DNA from: CAWAHD01 sp963781785
GTDB taxonomy: Bacteria; Planctomycetota; Planctomycetia; Isosphaerales; Isosphaeraceae
Length of the DNA: 64,000 nt
Assembly (NCBI GenBank): GCA_963781785.1
Contig: CAWAHD010000001.1
Span: forward strand, 1,550,001 to 1,614,000
Direction of reading: 5' to 3'
This document shows positions 54,756 to 63,954 of this stretch, piece after piece; the first letter of the stretch is position 1; each line of letters opens with the position of its first letter. The notes beneath the pieces are model-generated. The model was not told the DNA's origin. It worked only from the letters and a program-made list of their open reading frames with translations, and did not search any database. The position numbers and the translations under genes were made by a program.

Positions 54756-55940
54756 TCACGACGCCAGGATCGGCACGACCTTGGTTTGCAGGCCGCCGGT
54801 GACATGCACGCGTCCCTCGGCGTCGACGAAGACGTTGACCTCGCTACGCACCCCGAACTCGTCGAAATAGATCCCGGGCTCGATCGAGAAGCAAGTTCGC
54901 CGCAGCACGAGGCGTTCATCGTGGGTCTCGAGGTCGTCCATGTTGGCGCCGTTGCCGTGGACTTCCTGGCCGATATTGTGACCGATCCGGTGGATGAAAT
55001 AGCGACCGTAACCGGCCCGGTCGATCACGTGGCGGCCGGCTGCGTCGACCTCCCAGCCATGGAGCGGCCGGTTGCTTGCGTACGCATCGCGCACACAGGC
55101 GATCGCCGCGTCGCGCGCACCGGCCACGATGGCGAAGATTTCGTCATAACGGGCCGGAACCTCCTCTCCGACGAATCCCACGCGCGTCAAGTCGCTGTAA
55201 ACGGCCCGCGGCCGGTCGAGCTTGGCCCAGAGGTCAATCAGCACGAAATCTCCGCGACCGATCGAACCGTCGCTGCCGGCCTTCGGCTCGTAGTGCGGGT
55301 CGCCGCTGTGCGGACCAACCGCCACGATCGGCGGGCTATACGTCGTCAGCCCATTCTTGTGGAAGTGATCCATGATCGCCGCCTGTACTTCGGTCTCACG
55401 GATCGTGCCACCCTGCCGCACTCTGTCGGCGATGAGCGGGAACGCCATGTCGTAGGCTGATTTCGTGACCTGCTCGGCTGCCAGGTGCATCTGCCACTGG
55501 GCGTCGTCCCATGTCGCCTCGAACCGCTGGATCAAGTTGCCGGAAGAGACGACGTCGACACCGCAGCCGCGGACCAGCTCGATCGTCCCGCCATCGACCC
55601 GCGAAATGTATGGGTTCGACACGCCGGGAGCGTACTCCATCGCCACCCGCCGGCTGCCGGCCAGCAACTGCGAAACCCCGGCCTCAAGGTCCTGCCAGCG
55701 CAGGTAGATCGTTTTTTCTCCTGGCAGATCGTCGAGTGCGCCAGTCTCGATGCGGTGCACCAGCTTCTTGGGCTGGCCGTCGGCTGGTACGAAGTAGAAG
55801 AAGCGCCGGCTGCCGGCCGCTTTCTGGTCAAGGCCCAGGACCCTCCGCGCCAGGATGTTGCTGCCCCGGAAGTCGTAAAGGAGCCAACCGTCGAGGCCGA
55901 ACTCCCGCAGACTGCGCTGAACCGCGTCGAGGTCGAACAT
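54756..55940 (-). CDS. M24 family metallopeptidase (Xaa-Pro aminopeptidase-like)
   Basis: 394 aa cytoplasmic peptidase, length typical of PepQ/PepP relatives. N-terminal creatinase-like domain (1-150), then the pita-bread fold with five metal ligands: Asp in LIDLWA, Asp in YSDLTRVG, His in HRIGHNIGQEVHG, Glu in SIEPGIY and Glu in RSEVNVF. Two divalent metals are expected. It probably removes the residue before a proline in peptides. Single gene, convergent with the protease. Confidence 0.9.
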   Translation of the reverse strand: MFDLDAVQRSLREFGLDGWLLYDFRGSNILARRVLGLDQKAAGSRRFFYFVPADGQPKKLVHRIETGALDDLPGEKTIYLRWQDLEAGVSQLLAGSRRVAMEYAPGVSNPYISRVDGGTIELVRGCGVDVVSSGNLIQRFEATWDDAQWQMHLAAEQVTKSAYDMAFPLIADRVRQGGTIRETEVQAAIMDHFHKNGLTTYSPPIVAVGPHSGDPHYEPKAGSDGSIGRGDFVLIDLWAKLDRPRAVYSDLTRVGFVGEEVPARYDEIFAIVAGARDAAIACVRDAYASNRPLHGWEVDAAGRHVIDRAGYGRYFIHRIGHNIGQEVHGNGANMDDLETHDERLVLRRTCFSIEPGIYFDEFGVRSEVNVFVDAEGRVHVTGGLQTKVVPILAS

Positions 55941-56001
55941 TAAACCAGACTCCTCGCCAGGATGTTAGCCGGCAACGGGCTGATCGGAGACAATTTCGCG
56001 C

Positions 56002-56766
56002 TCAGCGATCGTTTTGGGCTTTGCCGGTCATGGGAACGAAACGTACCGCCGCGATCTCCTCGCGCTCGAAGCCCGTCGCGGTCCGGGTCAAGAGCACCAG
56101 TCGCTGATCGTCGCGGCCCAAGGGCGCCACCAGCCGGCCCCCCGGCTTGAGCTGGTCCAGGAGCGGACGCGGGATTTCTTTGGGCGGCGCCGCGGTCAGA
56201 AGAATCGCGTCATACGGTCCACGTTCGGGCCAGCCAGCGTATCCGTCTCCGATCCGGACGCGAACGCGACCGTAACCCAGATCCTTGAGAACCGATTTCG
56301 CCTTGCGCCCGAGATCCGGGACGACTTCGATCGAATCAACTTCGGCGACACACTCCGCCAGTACGGCCGCCTGGTAGCCGGAGCCGGTGCCGATCTCCAG
56401 GACACGCATCGTCTTCACGGGTTTGATCCGCTCCGTCATCAAGGCGACGATGTACGGCTGGGAGATGGTTTGACCTTCTCCGATGGGCAGCGGCCCGTCG
56501 GTGTAGGCCAAAGGTTTCCAGACGGCAGGCACAAACCGGTGCCGCGGCACCTTGCGCAGCGCTTTGAGCACGCTCTTATCCTTGATTCCCCGAGCCTCGA
56601 TCTGGTCAGCGACCATTTCCAGCCGCCGCGCCGTGTGAGTCTCCTCGGGCTCGTCGATCCAGAATGCTCCGATGGCCAGCGCTGCAAAAACTCCCGCGAG
56701 AGCCAGGGCGCCCAGGATGATGGCCGTCTTCCGAAATCTGGGAACAGGAAACGCCGGCATGGTCAC
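56002..56766 (-). CDS. pcm: Protein-L-isoaspartate O-methyltransferase with N-terminal membrane anchor
   Basis: 254 aa. Residues 12-36 (KTAIILGALALAGVFAALAIGAFW) form an anchor or signal peptide, which cytoplasmic Pcm lacks. The enzyme part is complete: VPRHRFVP, GEGQTISQPYIVALM, LEIGTGSGYQAAVLA (SAM site) and LLTAAPPKEIPRPLLDQL. It methylates isoaspartyl residues in ageing proteins. The anchor points to a role on envelope proteins, although SAM supply outside the cytoplasm is a problem, so the domain may face inward. Confidence 0.88.
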   Translation of the reverse strand: MTMPAFPVPRFRKTAIILGALALAGVFAALAIGAFWIDEPEETHTARRLEMVADQIEARGIKDKSVLKALRKVPRHRFVPAVWKPLAYTDGPLPIGEGQTISQPYIVALMTERIKPVKTMRVLEIGTGSGYQAAVLAECVAEVDSIEVVPDLGRKAKSVLKDLGYGRVRVRIGDGYAGWPERGPYDAILLTAAPPKEIPRPLLDQLKPGGRLVAPLGRDDQRLVLLTRTATGFEREEIAAVRFVPMTGKAQNDR

Positions 56767-57029
56767 GCCTCCTCGATCGCGAGCGACCCTTCCCAGACTC
56801 CCAGAATCTCGTGGCCACGTCGAGACTTCACCGTCCGACGGCTGCCTGGTTCGTACTCCCGGTGGTCAAAAGAAACGAACAGCTCCCATTATCATTCAGA
56901 ACAGGATCGGGTACGATGGTCCGCCGCACGGTTCGGTCTGGAGGACACGGACCGCCAGCCGCCCTGGGCATCGTCCCGAATTCAACAACCCGTGAGGAGA
57001 CCTCCCGGTCCATACCGGGAGACATCAAC

Positions 57030-57635
57030 ATGAAAAGGACTGCCGGAATCTTGTTCTCGGTCGCGATCGCTTTCGTCAGCGGGGCATCGCTGACCGCTGC
57101 GAACGACGAGGCCAAGCCCGATTATTATCCGCTCAAGGTCGGCACCAAGTGGCATTATGAGGTCACTGCCAATGGCGAAAAGAAGAATGTCACGAACGCC
57201 ATCGCCAAGATCGAGACGATTGACGGCAAGTCGCTCTCCCGGCTCGAGACGACCATCATGGACCAGGTCAAAGCAACGGAACATTTGACGGTCACCGACA
57301 AGGGAGTCTTCCGCAATCGGATCAATGAAACCGAGATCTCGCCGCCGGTCTGCCTCTTGAAGTTTCCTGTCAAGGACGGTGAGTCGTGGGAGTCCGAAGT
57401 GAAAATCGGCACCGAGAAAGTCACGTTCAAGGCCAAGGCGGGGAAAGAAGAAGACGTCACTGTGCCGGCGGGTAAGTACAAGGCCGTCACCAGCGAGCTG
57501 GAAGTCATGGCGGGTAACGTCAACGTCAAGACCCGTTACTGGTTTGCCAAAGACGTCGGGGTCGTCAAGCAGACCATGGAAATCAACGGAATGAATGTCG
57601 ACATGGAGCTCGCGAAGTTCGAGAAGGGAAAGTAG
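57030..57635 (+). CDS. Secreted beta-rich protein, hypothetical
   Basis: 201 aa. Signal peptide MKRTAGILFSVAIAFVSGASLTAA. The mature part begins YYPLKVGTKWHYEV, a start seen in planctomycete secreted proteins of unknown role, and shows strand-like alternation through VPAGKYKAVTSELEV and TRYWFAKDVGVVKQTM, similar to DUF3108-like beta barrels. Function unknown. Divergent from pcm with a 263-nt gap that should hold both promoters. Confidence 0.75.
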   Translation: MKRTAGILFSVAIAFVSGASLTAANDEAKPDYYPLKVGTKWHYEVTANGEKKNVTNAIAKIETIDGKSLSRLETTIMDQVKATEHLTVTDKGVFRNRINETEISPPVCLLKFPVKDGESWESEVKIGTEKVTFKAKAGKEEDVTVPAGKYKAVTSELEVMAGNVNVKTRYWFAKDVGVVKQTMEINGMNVDMELAKFEKGK

Positions 57636-57771
57636 ATCCACCACCAGCAGTTCGCGGCTGGACCAGCCAGGGATCATCCCGGGTCAAAGAGTCGCCTCGA
57701 CCTGGCGGGGTGATCCTGACTGTCTCGCGGAGGGCCTCGTTGCGCTCTCCAACAAAAAAACCGAGTTCCGG

Positions 57772-59800
57772 CTACTCTCCGTTCCGCTTCGGTGTGTTTT
57801 CCGCCGGGGACAAACAGACCACCAACCCGCCTGCCGGGGCGAGCCTCGAAAGGAGGACATGCCCCCTGGTGACATCCTGCGTGCGCCGGTTCATGCGTGC
57901 TACTGCGCCGAGGTCGTCACCGTAGTATTGAGCGCGGAACCGGCCAGGATCCAGGAACCCGAGCGGGATCTCCACGTCGCGCGGTTCCCGGCCGGTCATC
58001 GCTCCCAGCCACCAGTCCGCCCCGTGCCGCCGGGCGATGATGACGAGCTCCCCGATCCTGGCGGCCAGGCAACGCGTGTCGTCCCACGTCGTCGGGATCG
58101 CCGCCAGGACTGGCAAAGCAGGGTGGCCTCGATATGCAGAAGGGTAGTCGGCCACCATGGGCAGGTGATTCTGGAAGACGACGTAGGACGCGAGCATCCG
58201 GCACGGCGTCCCGATCACCAGCGGGGCCTCGCTCCTGGCCTCGAACTTCTCGACGGGCACGCCCCTGAGCGATCCCTGGTGGAAGTCGAGCGGGCCGGCG
58301 AGCATCCGCGTGAACGGCACGGTCAGCTCGTGCTCAGGCGGGACACCCAGCTTATCCCACTTGTTGTATTCCAGGTTCAAGACTGCCTCGCTCGTCAGCA
58401 AATTGGGAAATGTTCGTTCCAGTCCGGTCGGCGCGGACACGCCGTGGAGCGTGACGGTCAGCCGGTTCGCCGCCGCCGTCTTGAGCGCTCGCCGCAGGAA
58501 GTTGACCATCACTTGATCATCGCGGTCCATGAAATCGAGCATCACCCCCTCGACGCCCCACTCGCGGTAGAGCGGGAACGCCCGGTCCATGTGGGCCTCG
58601 GCCGCCCGCCAGTGCATCCACAGGCGAATCTTGACTCCTTTCGATGCGGCATAGCGGAGCACCTCGCGCAAGTCGAGACCGTCGATCCCCCGGGTGATGT
58701 CGGCACCCAGGTACGGGACGATCGGGCCGCCATACCATGCGGTATTGTCCTTGCCGTCGAGCGAGTGGTGCGGGATGCCAGCCTCGGCGCAGAAGTCGAT
58801 GTAGTACTTGGCCGTCGCTGTATTCAGCCCCATCTCGAACGGGACTTTGTCCTCGTGGAAACCGTTCCACCAGGGGAACGTCGTCTTGCCGGGCCGGACC
58901 CAGGACGTATCGGCCAAAGCGCAGGGTGCATTCAGATTGAGCACCAGGTCAGACTCGACGAGCCGCTCGAGCTTGTCGGCGATCAGGAAGGTCCGCCACG
59001 GCGACTCGTGCGGGAGATCGGCCCGGACGGCAACGTTCGGCTCATCCGGGAGTGGAGATAGCCGGGAAGCCAGGACGGCCCCTTCGCCGGCCTCGCGCCA
59101 GGTACATCCCGGCGTAGTCGGTGAGGTTGGCCTCCAGCACCGCGAGCCACCCGATGCCCGGCAGCTCGGTCAAGAGCGGCAACCCCATCAGCCACTCTGG
59201 CGGGATCTCGGACACGGCCTTTGTTCGGTAGCGGACCTCATGGGACGTGGTGAAACTATTCAACGGTAGGACGTAAGCCAGCGGGTTGCCGCTGATGTGG
59301 ATCCGCGTGCGTTCGGCGGCAATCGCGAGGTGCTTCGAGCTCTCCTGAGCAGGAAAGCGATAGCGGAAGGCAACGCCGTCGTCGTAGGCCCGAAAGACGA
59401 TCTCCCAGCGCCACGACGGCGCGGAACGCTCGCGAAGCACGATGACCACCTCTTCGCAGTGGTCGGTCACCCGGCTGCGCTTGCCTGGATGCTGAGTATA
59501 CGACTCGTCGATTTTCCGAGTCCGGATCTCCTCGATCGTCGAGTCATGGCCGAGGGCCGGACCGCCGGCCAGGTCGATGCCCAGCTCGGACGGCAGGATG
59601 ACTTGCCTGCCTCGAAACGAGATCGAATAGACGGGAAATGCTTCCCCGTTGCGCCGTTTGGCAAGTGAGACTTGAGCGGAAATCTGCTGATCAGGGGATG
59701 TCGCCACGACACGTGCCGCGGTATCCCCTCGGGCGCACGATATGGAGGCAGTTGTCAGAAACACGAGCCCGCAGGCCAACGGGAGCAGGCGACCTCGCAT
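57772..59800 (-). CDS. Glycoside hydrolase family 97 (alpha-glucosidase/alpha-galactosidase type)
   Basis: About 676 aa, exported (signal peptide MRGRLLPLACGLVFLTTASISC). N-terminal GH97 beta-sandwich (VRYRTKAVSEIPPEWLMGLPLLTEL), then the catalytic barrel with CALADTSWVRPGKTTFPWWNG, GVKIRLWMHW and GVMLDFMDRDDQ, and a C-terminal sandwich. The DFMDRDDQ form leaves inverting or retaining mechanism open. An apparent indel near 59105 splits it in two frames. It should cleave alpha-linked galactosides or glucosides outside the cytoplasm. Confidence 0.88.
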
Positions 59801-60296
59801 CCTCGGTCTCCGCGTCGTAAGTTTGCTCGGCCCGAGGGCTCACGGGGCAAGACGGCTGACAACCTGTCCGGGCCAGGGAGCCCCTTCCTCAGCTTCCCAT
59901 CGTACCGCCGCGAGCCGTGCATGAGTACCGGCTGGGCATTCGAATGCCTACCTCGCCGGCGACGGCTCATTTCCGACTTCCCAAATGCCAGCGTCCTGCC
60001 TCGCTGACAATCGGCGACTGATGGCCGACAAAGACCTCGCGGAGCAGTCCTCAGGCGGGTAAAGTATATTTTGGTCGTGCTTTCGCCCGCGCCGTCAAGC
60101 AGGGCAAACCTTGCCTCCACGCGTCGAATTCGCGTGTCAGGTCAAGCGGGACAGGTGGGCTGTTCCCCGATCACGGCGCGAATCACGAATGACGGCGCTC
60201 GCATCCTGCTGATGGGAATGCATCGCCACGCTAGCTCTTCGGTTCACACGGATAGGATGCCCGCCGGCGGCTTCGTGCCCGGCCGGAGCCAGGATC
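59801..60296. other. Intergenic region, nothing recognised
   Basis: About 500 nt between the divergent GH97 and response-regulator genes. The small open frames look like noise. It should contain both promoters; I see no convincing boxes, RNA or repeat. Confidence 0.5.
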
Positions 60297-60722
60297 ATGA
60301 CGGAGACAACCGATCCGCAAGCGATCCCCACAAATGGGGCCCCGGCCCCGAGGGCGCGCGGTGTGCGGATTCTGCTGGTCGATGACAACCGGGATACCCT
60401 GAAATTCCTGTCGACCATCTTGAATCGGCAAGGGCACGAGGTGCTGACCGCACCAGACCTCGCCTCATCGTTACGACTGGCGTCGGAAGCCGATTTCGAC
60501 TTGATCATCAGCGACATCGAGCTTCCTGACGGTAGCGGCCTGGAACTCATGCGAGTCGTCCGGTCTCGTCGCCCCGTTCCAGGGATCGCCCTTTCCGGAT
60601 TCAACTCGCCTGAAGACATCGCCCAGAGCCGCGCGGCGGGATTTGCGCTTCACATGACCAAGCCAGTCGATTTTCGCAGGCTGGAGCAGGTGATCGAACA
60701 ACTTAGCGGTGAACGCGGATGA
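60297..60722 (+). CDS. Single-domain response regulator (CheY-like)
   Basis: 141 aa receiver domain with no output domain. Acidic pair in LLVDDN, phospho-acceptor Asp in LIISDIELPDGSG, Ser in IALSGF and Lys in MTKPV. A Pro-rich 20-residue leader precedes it. It works as a phosphorylation relay or by protein contact; no histidine kinase is nearby. The 3' end overlaps the convergent cytochrome gene by 20 nt. Confidence 0.9.
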   Translation: MTETTDPQAIPTNGAPAPRARGVRILLVDDNRDTLKFLSTILNRQGHEVLTAPDLASSLRLASEADFDLIISDIELPDGSGLELMRVVRSRRPVPGIALSGFNSPEDIAQSRAAGFALHMTKPVDFRRLEQVIEQLSGERG

Positions 60723-62562
60723 AGTGGTCGGTGAAGCGGGTGTGAGCGACGGGCGTTTTGACCTTCGGCATGTGGCACGTGATGCAGCCGGTCTCGGGTT
60801 GGACCGGGCAGGACAACCGCCCGTGCCGGTCGGATCCTGCGGGTGGCCCGGTTGAGCGAATCGACGTGGAGCGGAAGGGCGCGTGGCATTCCAGGCAGCG
60901 CGATTCGTACCAACTCATCGACGTCTCGGCGTTTTTGTGGGGGTCGTGGCAGGTGGTGCAGTCGAGCGTACCTTGGCTTTCCGAGTAACAACGGCTCCAG
61001 GGCAAAGTGGTGCCTGGAAACCGCACCGACGCCGGCGAGCCCGGAGACGGCGTTTGGTCCTTGCTGCGGGGGCTGTGGCACTCGCCACACAGTGCGACGA
61101 TCGGCGCCCCGGACGCCAGCGACGGCCGGCCGATCGCCAGATCGGCACTCCTGGCGGAAACGGCGAGCTGGTGGTTGGCCCCAGGCCCGTGGCACCGCTC
61201 GCAGCCGATCGCGTTGTCGCGCGACTCGGGCCCTGTGCCGGACAGGATCGCGTAAGGGTTCGTGTTATGGCAGTCCATGCAGCGCCGAACTTCATCGAGT
61301 GAAAGCGAAAGACCCTGGTACAGGGCAGGGGGTAGGTCCGGTTGCACTGGATGACCGGACGTGACATCCCAGCCGACGGGGTCGTGATAGTACGACAGCC
61401 GAGATTCAAAGTAACGGCCGTCGGCGTCATGGACGACCGGCGTCACACCCCGGTCTCCCGAGCCAAAAATGTAGTCGACGATCGTCCGAAATACCTGGCC
61501 GTCGGCCTTGGTCTGGACCTCGACCAGGTCCGCGTTTCTGTGGTAGTTGTGTATGACCCGAGAGTTCCCAGGGTCGGCGATCGGGCGGTCCGGAAACGGG
61601 ACCTCCCCAAAATGGTCTTTGTGGACGTATGTATGGGCGTGCCGGCTCTGGTGCTGGTGGCGGAATGTCGCCGAGTGGCAAGGGGCGCAGCGGGTCTCGC
61701 CGAGATACGGCGACGGCTCTGGCTCCATGAGATGAGACTTCCGATAGGCAAGAGCCTGGTCCATCACCAAAGGGTCGGAGGCGACTTTCTCCTGGAGGTC
61801 GCATCGGCTCAAAAGCCAGGATGATTCCGGGTCAAGACCGGCACCTGGCGGTTGCTCAAGCAGCTTGCGAGCCTGCCGCGGCCGTCCGGTTTCGAGGTAA
61901 CAGCGAGCCAGCCGCCGGCGAACCGCGCCGACGTCCTCGGCGCCAGGCCAGTCGTGTGGGCGAGACAAGGCGCGCTCGAAGGCCAGGGCTGCCGACGCTG
62001 GGTCAGCCTGTTGAACGAGGATACGGCCCAGCATGAGGTCGGCGCGGGCCTCCCAGCCACCCTCCCCGGCCAGTTTGCTGGCTTCCCCGACCGCTTCGCT
62101 CAACCGATCCCGGTTGACCAGGGCGTTTACCAGCATCATTCGCGATTCGCTGGCGTGCGGGTCGAGTCGCAGAGATTCCCGCCATGCAGCCATCGCGAGG
62201 TCAGGCCTGTTGAGCCGCTCAAGCGCCTGCCCTCTGACGAGGAAGTCTTCGGCTTCGAGCGCGCTCTGAGGAACTCGTTGGCTGACCGCCGCGGCAGGCT
62301 CGTTGCGCTCCTGGCGGAACAGCGACCGGGCCAGAAGGCGCAGCGCTCCGGAATCATCGCGCCTTTGTTTGAGTTGCTCGCGCGACCAGCGCTCGGCCGC
62401 AGGCCAGTCTCGGCGAGTGTAGGCCGCTATCGCTTTGGGCAGGGGGCTGGCCGGTCGGGACCGGTGGACCCACCTTGCCAGGGAGGCCGCTATCCCTCCG
62501 AGAATCAAGGCAGAGGTCGTGAGCAGGATCAACCGGCGGTTTCGCAGAAGGGCGCGCGCCAT
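60703..62562 (-). CDS. Multihaem c-type cytochrome with N-terminal TPR-like region
   Basis: 619 aa. Membrane anchor or signal at residues 9-33 (LILLTTSALILGGIAASLARW). Residues 40-270 are TPR-like helices (LARSLFRQERNEPAAAV, RGQALERLNRPDLAMAAWRESLRLDP). The C-terminal half has seven CxxCH haem sites: CAPCH, CMDCH, CERCH, CGECH, CTTCH, CLECH and CITCH, arranged as in cytochrome c554/NrfA-like electron carriers. It is probably a periplasmic electron-transfer protein; the TPR part suggests docking to partner proteins. No oxidoreductase lies beside it to name a pathway. Confidence 0.9.
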   Translation of the reverse strand: MARALLRNRRLILLTTSALILGGIAASLARWVHRSRPASPLPKAIAAYTRRDWPAAERWSREQLKQRRDDSGALRLLARSLFRQERNEPAAAVSQRVPQSALEAEDFLVRGQALERLNRPDLAMAAWRESLRLDPHASESRMMLVNALVNRDRLSEAVGEASKLAGEGGWEARADLMLGRILVQQADPASAALAFERALSRPHDWPGAEDVGAVRRRLARCYLETGRPRQARKLLEQPPGAGLDPESSWLLSRCDLQEKVASDPLVMDQALAYRKSHLMEPEPSPYLGETRCAPCHSATFRHQHQSRHAHTYVHKDHFGEVPFPDRPIADPGNSRVIHNYHRNADLVEVQTKADGQVFRTIVDYIFGSGDRGVTPVVHDADGRYFESRLSYYHDPVGWDVTSGHPVQPDLPPALYQGLSLSLDEVRRCMDCHNTNPYAILSGTGPESRDNAIGCERCHGPGANHQLAVSARSADLAIGRPSLASGAPIVALCGECHSPRSKDQTPSPGSPASVRFPGTTLPWSRCYSESQGTLDCTTCHDPHKNAETSMSWYESRCLECHAPFRSTSIRSTGPPAGSDRHGRLSCPVQPETGCITCHMPKVKTPVAHTRFTDHFIRVHR

Positions 62563-62610
62563 GAGGACCCTCGTAGCGGTTCCGCCGTGACACCAGCACG
62601 GAAGCAGTCG

Positions 62611-62632
62611 AGGCAGCGATCGTGAGCTGCCT
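62611..62632 (-). terminator. Hairpin between STAS gene and cytochrome gene
   Basis: Perfect 7-bp inverted repeat AGGCAGC/GCTGCCT with an 8-nt loop, 10 nt after the STAS gene stop. No T-run follows, so it may be a processing or attenuating hairpin and not a true intrinsic terminator. Confidence 0.3.
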
Positions 62633-62641
62633 GGGGTGGTG

Positions 62642-63001
62642 CTAGTGGAACGAATCGATCGCGGTCCGCTGATCGCGGTCGATCTTGAACAGACGATCGA
62701 GGTTTGATGTTCGGAACACCTGGCTAATGAGCGGCGACATCTCGCACAACCGTAGCTTCCCGTGTGTGCCGTCGATCCTTCGCTGTAGCAGGATCAGCTT
62801 GCTGAGAAACGTGCTGGAGATCAGCGTGACGTCCGAGAAATCGACGACCAGCCGGATCGGGCTTCCGTCGTTCGGCAAGGCCACCGCGATCTGGTCGGCG
62901 ATTTCGCGGACCGTTCGCTCGTCGAAGAGTTGATGGTCCTGAAACCGGACGACCTTGATCCCGTCCACTTCACTGACCTGAATTCGCGTTGTTACGGCCA
63001 T
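62642..63001 (-). CDS. STAS-domain anti-sigma factor antagonist
   Basis: 119 aa, a single SpoIIAA-like STAS domain covering VVRFQDHQLFDERTVREIADQI, VVDFSDVTLISSTFLSKLILLQRRI and LRLCEMSPLISQVFRTSNLDRLF. Ser in LISSTF is the likely phosphorylation site controlling binding to an anti-sigma kinase. Lies 51 nt after the second STAS gene, same strand, so the pair is likely co-transcribed. No RsbW- or RsbU-like gene is visible. Confidence 0.88.
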   Translation of the reverse strand: MAVTTRIQVSEVDGIKVVRFQDHQLFDERTVREIADQIAVALPNDGSPIRLVVDFSDVTLISSTFLSKLILLQRRIDGTHGKLRLCEMSPLISQVFRTSNLDRLFKIDRDQRTAIDSFH

Positions 63002-63052
63002 CGTCTAAGCCCCGCAAAAAGTGCAAGCGTTTCGTTGGGGGGGACAGCGTGA

Positions 63053-63538
63053 TCACGTGGCTCCGGGATCGAGATTTCTTCGTTTGAGCGGACCGCCGCC
63101 GGCTCGGCCCAATGTTGGAGGCTTGTCTCCCGGGGCCGGGGGGGCTCCGCCGGGCTTTGGCCCGGCCGCCTGCGCGGCAGGCTGCGTGTTGATCGCGCGC
63201 AGAGCGTCCGACCGATCGACGGCGAACTCGAATAGAGACTCGAGCTTGCTTGCTCGGAACACCTCGGAAACTGTCGGATCGACGTTGCAAAAAACGATCC
63301 GGCCTGCGTCATGTCGTACCAGTCGATGCAATGCAACGAAATTCCCCAGGGCCGCCGACCCCGCAAAGGCGACTCCGCTCAGGTCGACAACCACGTCGGG
63401 GCGGCCGCCGTTCCTGCGATGCGTATCGTAACGGTTGCGCAGCTCTTGAACCGGGGCAGGGTCCAGGCGAAGGCAATCCCAGAATTCCGAAACGAGGATG
63501 CCATCCACATTGCGAATCTCGAGCGACGGCTTGAGCAT
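63053..63538 (-). CDS. STAS-domain protein with Pro-rich tail
   Basis: 161 aa. STAS domain at 1-110 (VVVDLSGVAFAGSAALGNFVAL, IVFCNVDPTVSEVFRASKLESLFEF), Ser in FAGSAAL as possible phosphosite. The last 45 residues are Pro/Gly/Ala-rich (QPAAQAAGPKPGGAPPAPGDKPP), a disordered tail absent from the neighbouring paralogue. Both proteins share the VSEVFRASKLESLF/ISQVFRTSNLDRLF ending, pointing to an old duplication. Confidence 0.88.
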   Translation of the reverse strand: MLKPSLEIRNVDGILVSEFWDCLRLDPAPVQELRNRYDTHRRNGGRPDVVVDLSGVAFAGSAALGNFVALHRLVRHDAGRIVFCNVDPTVSEVFRASKLESLFEFAVDRSDALRAINTQPAAQAAGPKPGGAPPAPGDKPPTLGRAGGGPLKRRNLDPGAT

Positions 63539-63954
63539 CAGTCACCTGCACCATGGGCTTTCAAGGACATTCTCCAGCTCGCCAACCATGCCCCGCCGAA
63601 AATCTGTTCTCAAGGAGGCCGAGTTCACTCACACGAATCACCAAGCCGTCGCTCGGTCTCGATGCGGTTGAGGCGAAGAACCTTTCTGATCGGGGCGCGC
63701 TGACCCAGGACAGGGCAGCCTCTGTATCGTATCAGAGAGTGGCGCGGGCAAGCCAGGCGCTGGATTGGGAATCGAACTCGACGCCGCGGCGAACTGTCGT
63801 CACAATCCATTCAATCGGCTCGACATGGCCGCGGCACAGGAAAGCGGGTTGAAAGCGAAGCGGGGACTGGCCGATTCTTAGAGGAATGATCGTCACGAGC
63901 GGAGTGACCGCACTGCGGATCCTGTTCCGGTTAGGAATGGAAGGAGTCGCCCCG
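63539..63954. other. Intergenic region, nothing recognised
   Basis: About 415 nt between divergent genes. No convincing gene, RNA or repeat seen. It should carry promoters for the STAS pair and the lipoprotein gene. Confidence 0.5.

Noticed and set aside
56014..57033. 339-codon open frame on the plus strand
   Set aside because: Antisense to pcm and running through the promoter region of the next gene; no motif.
57595..59061. 488-codon open frame on the plus strand
   Set aside because: Antisense to the GH97 gene; its composition follows the third-position GC of the opposite strand and it shows no domain.
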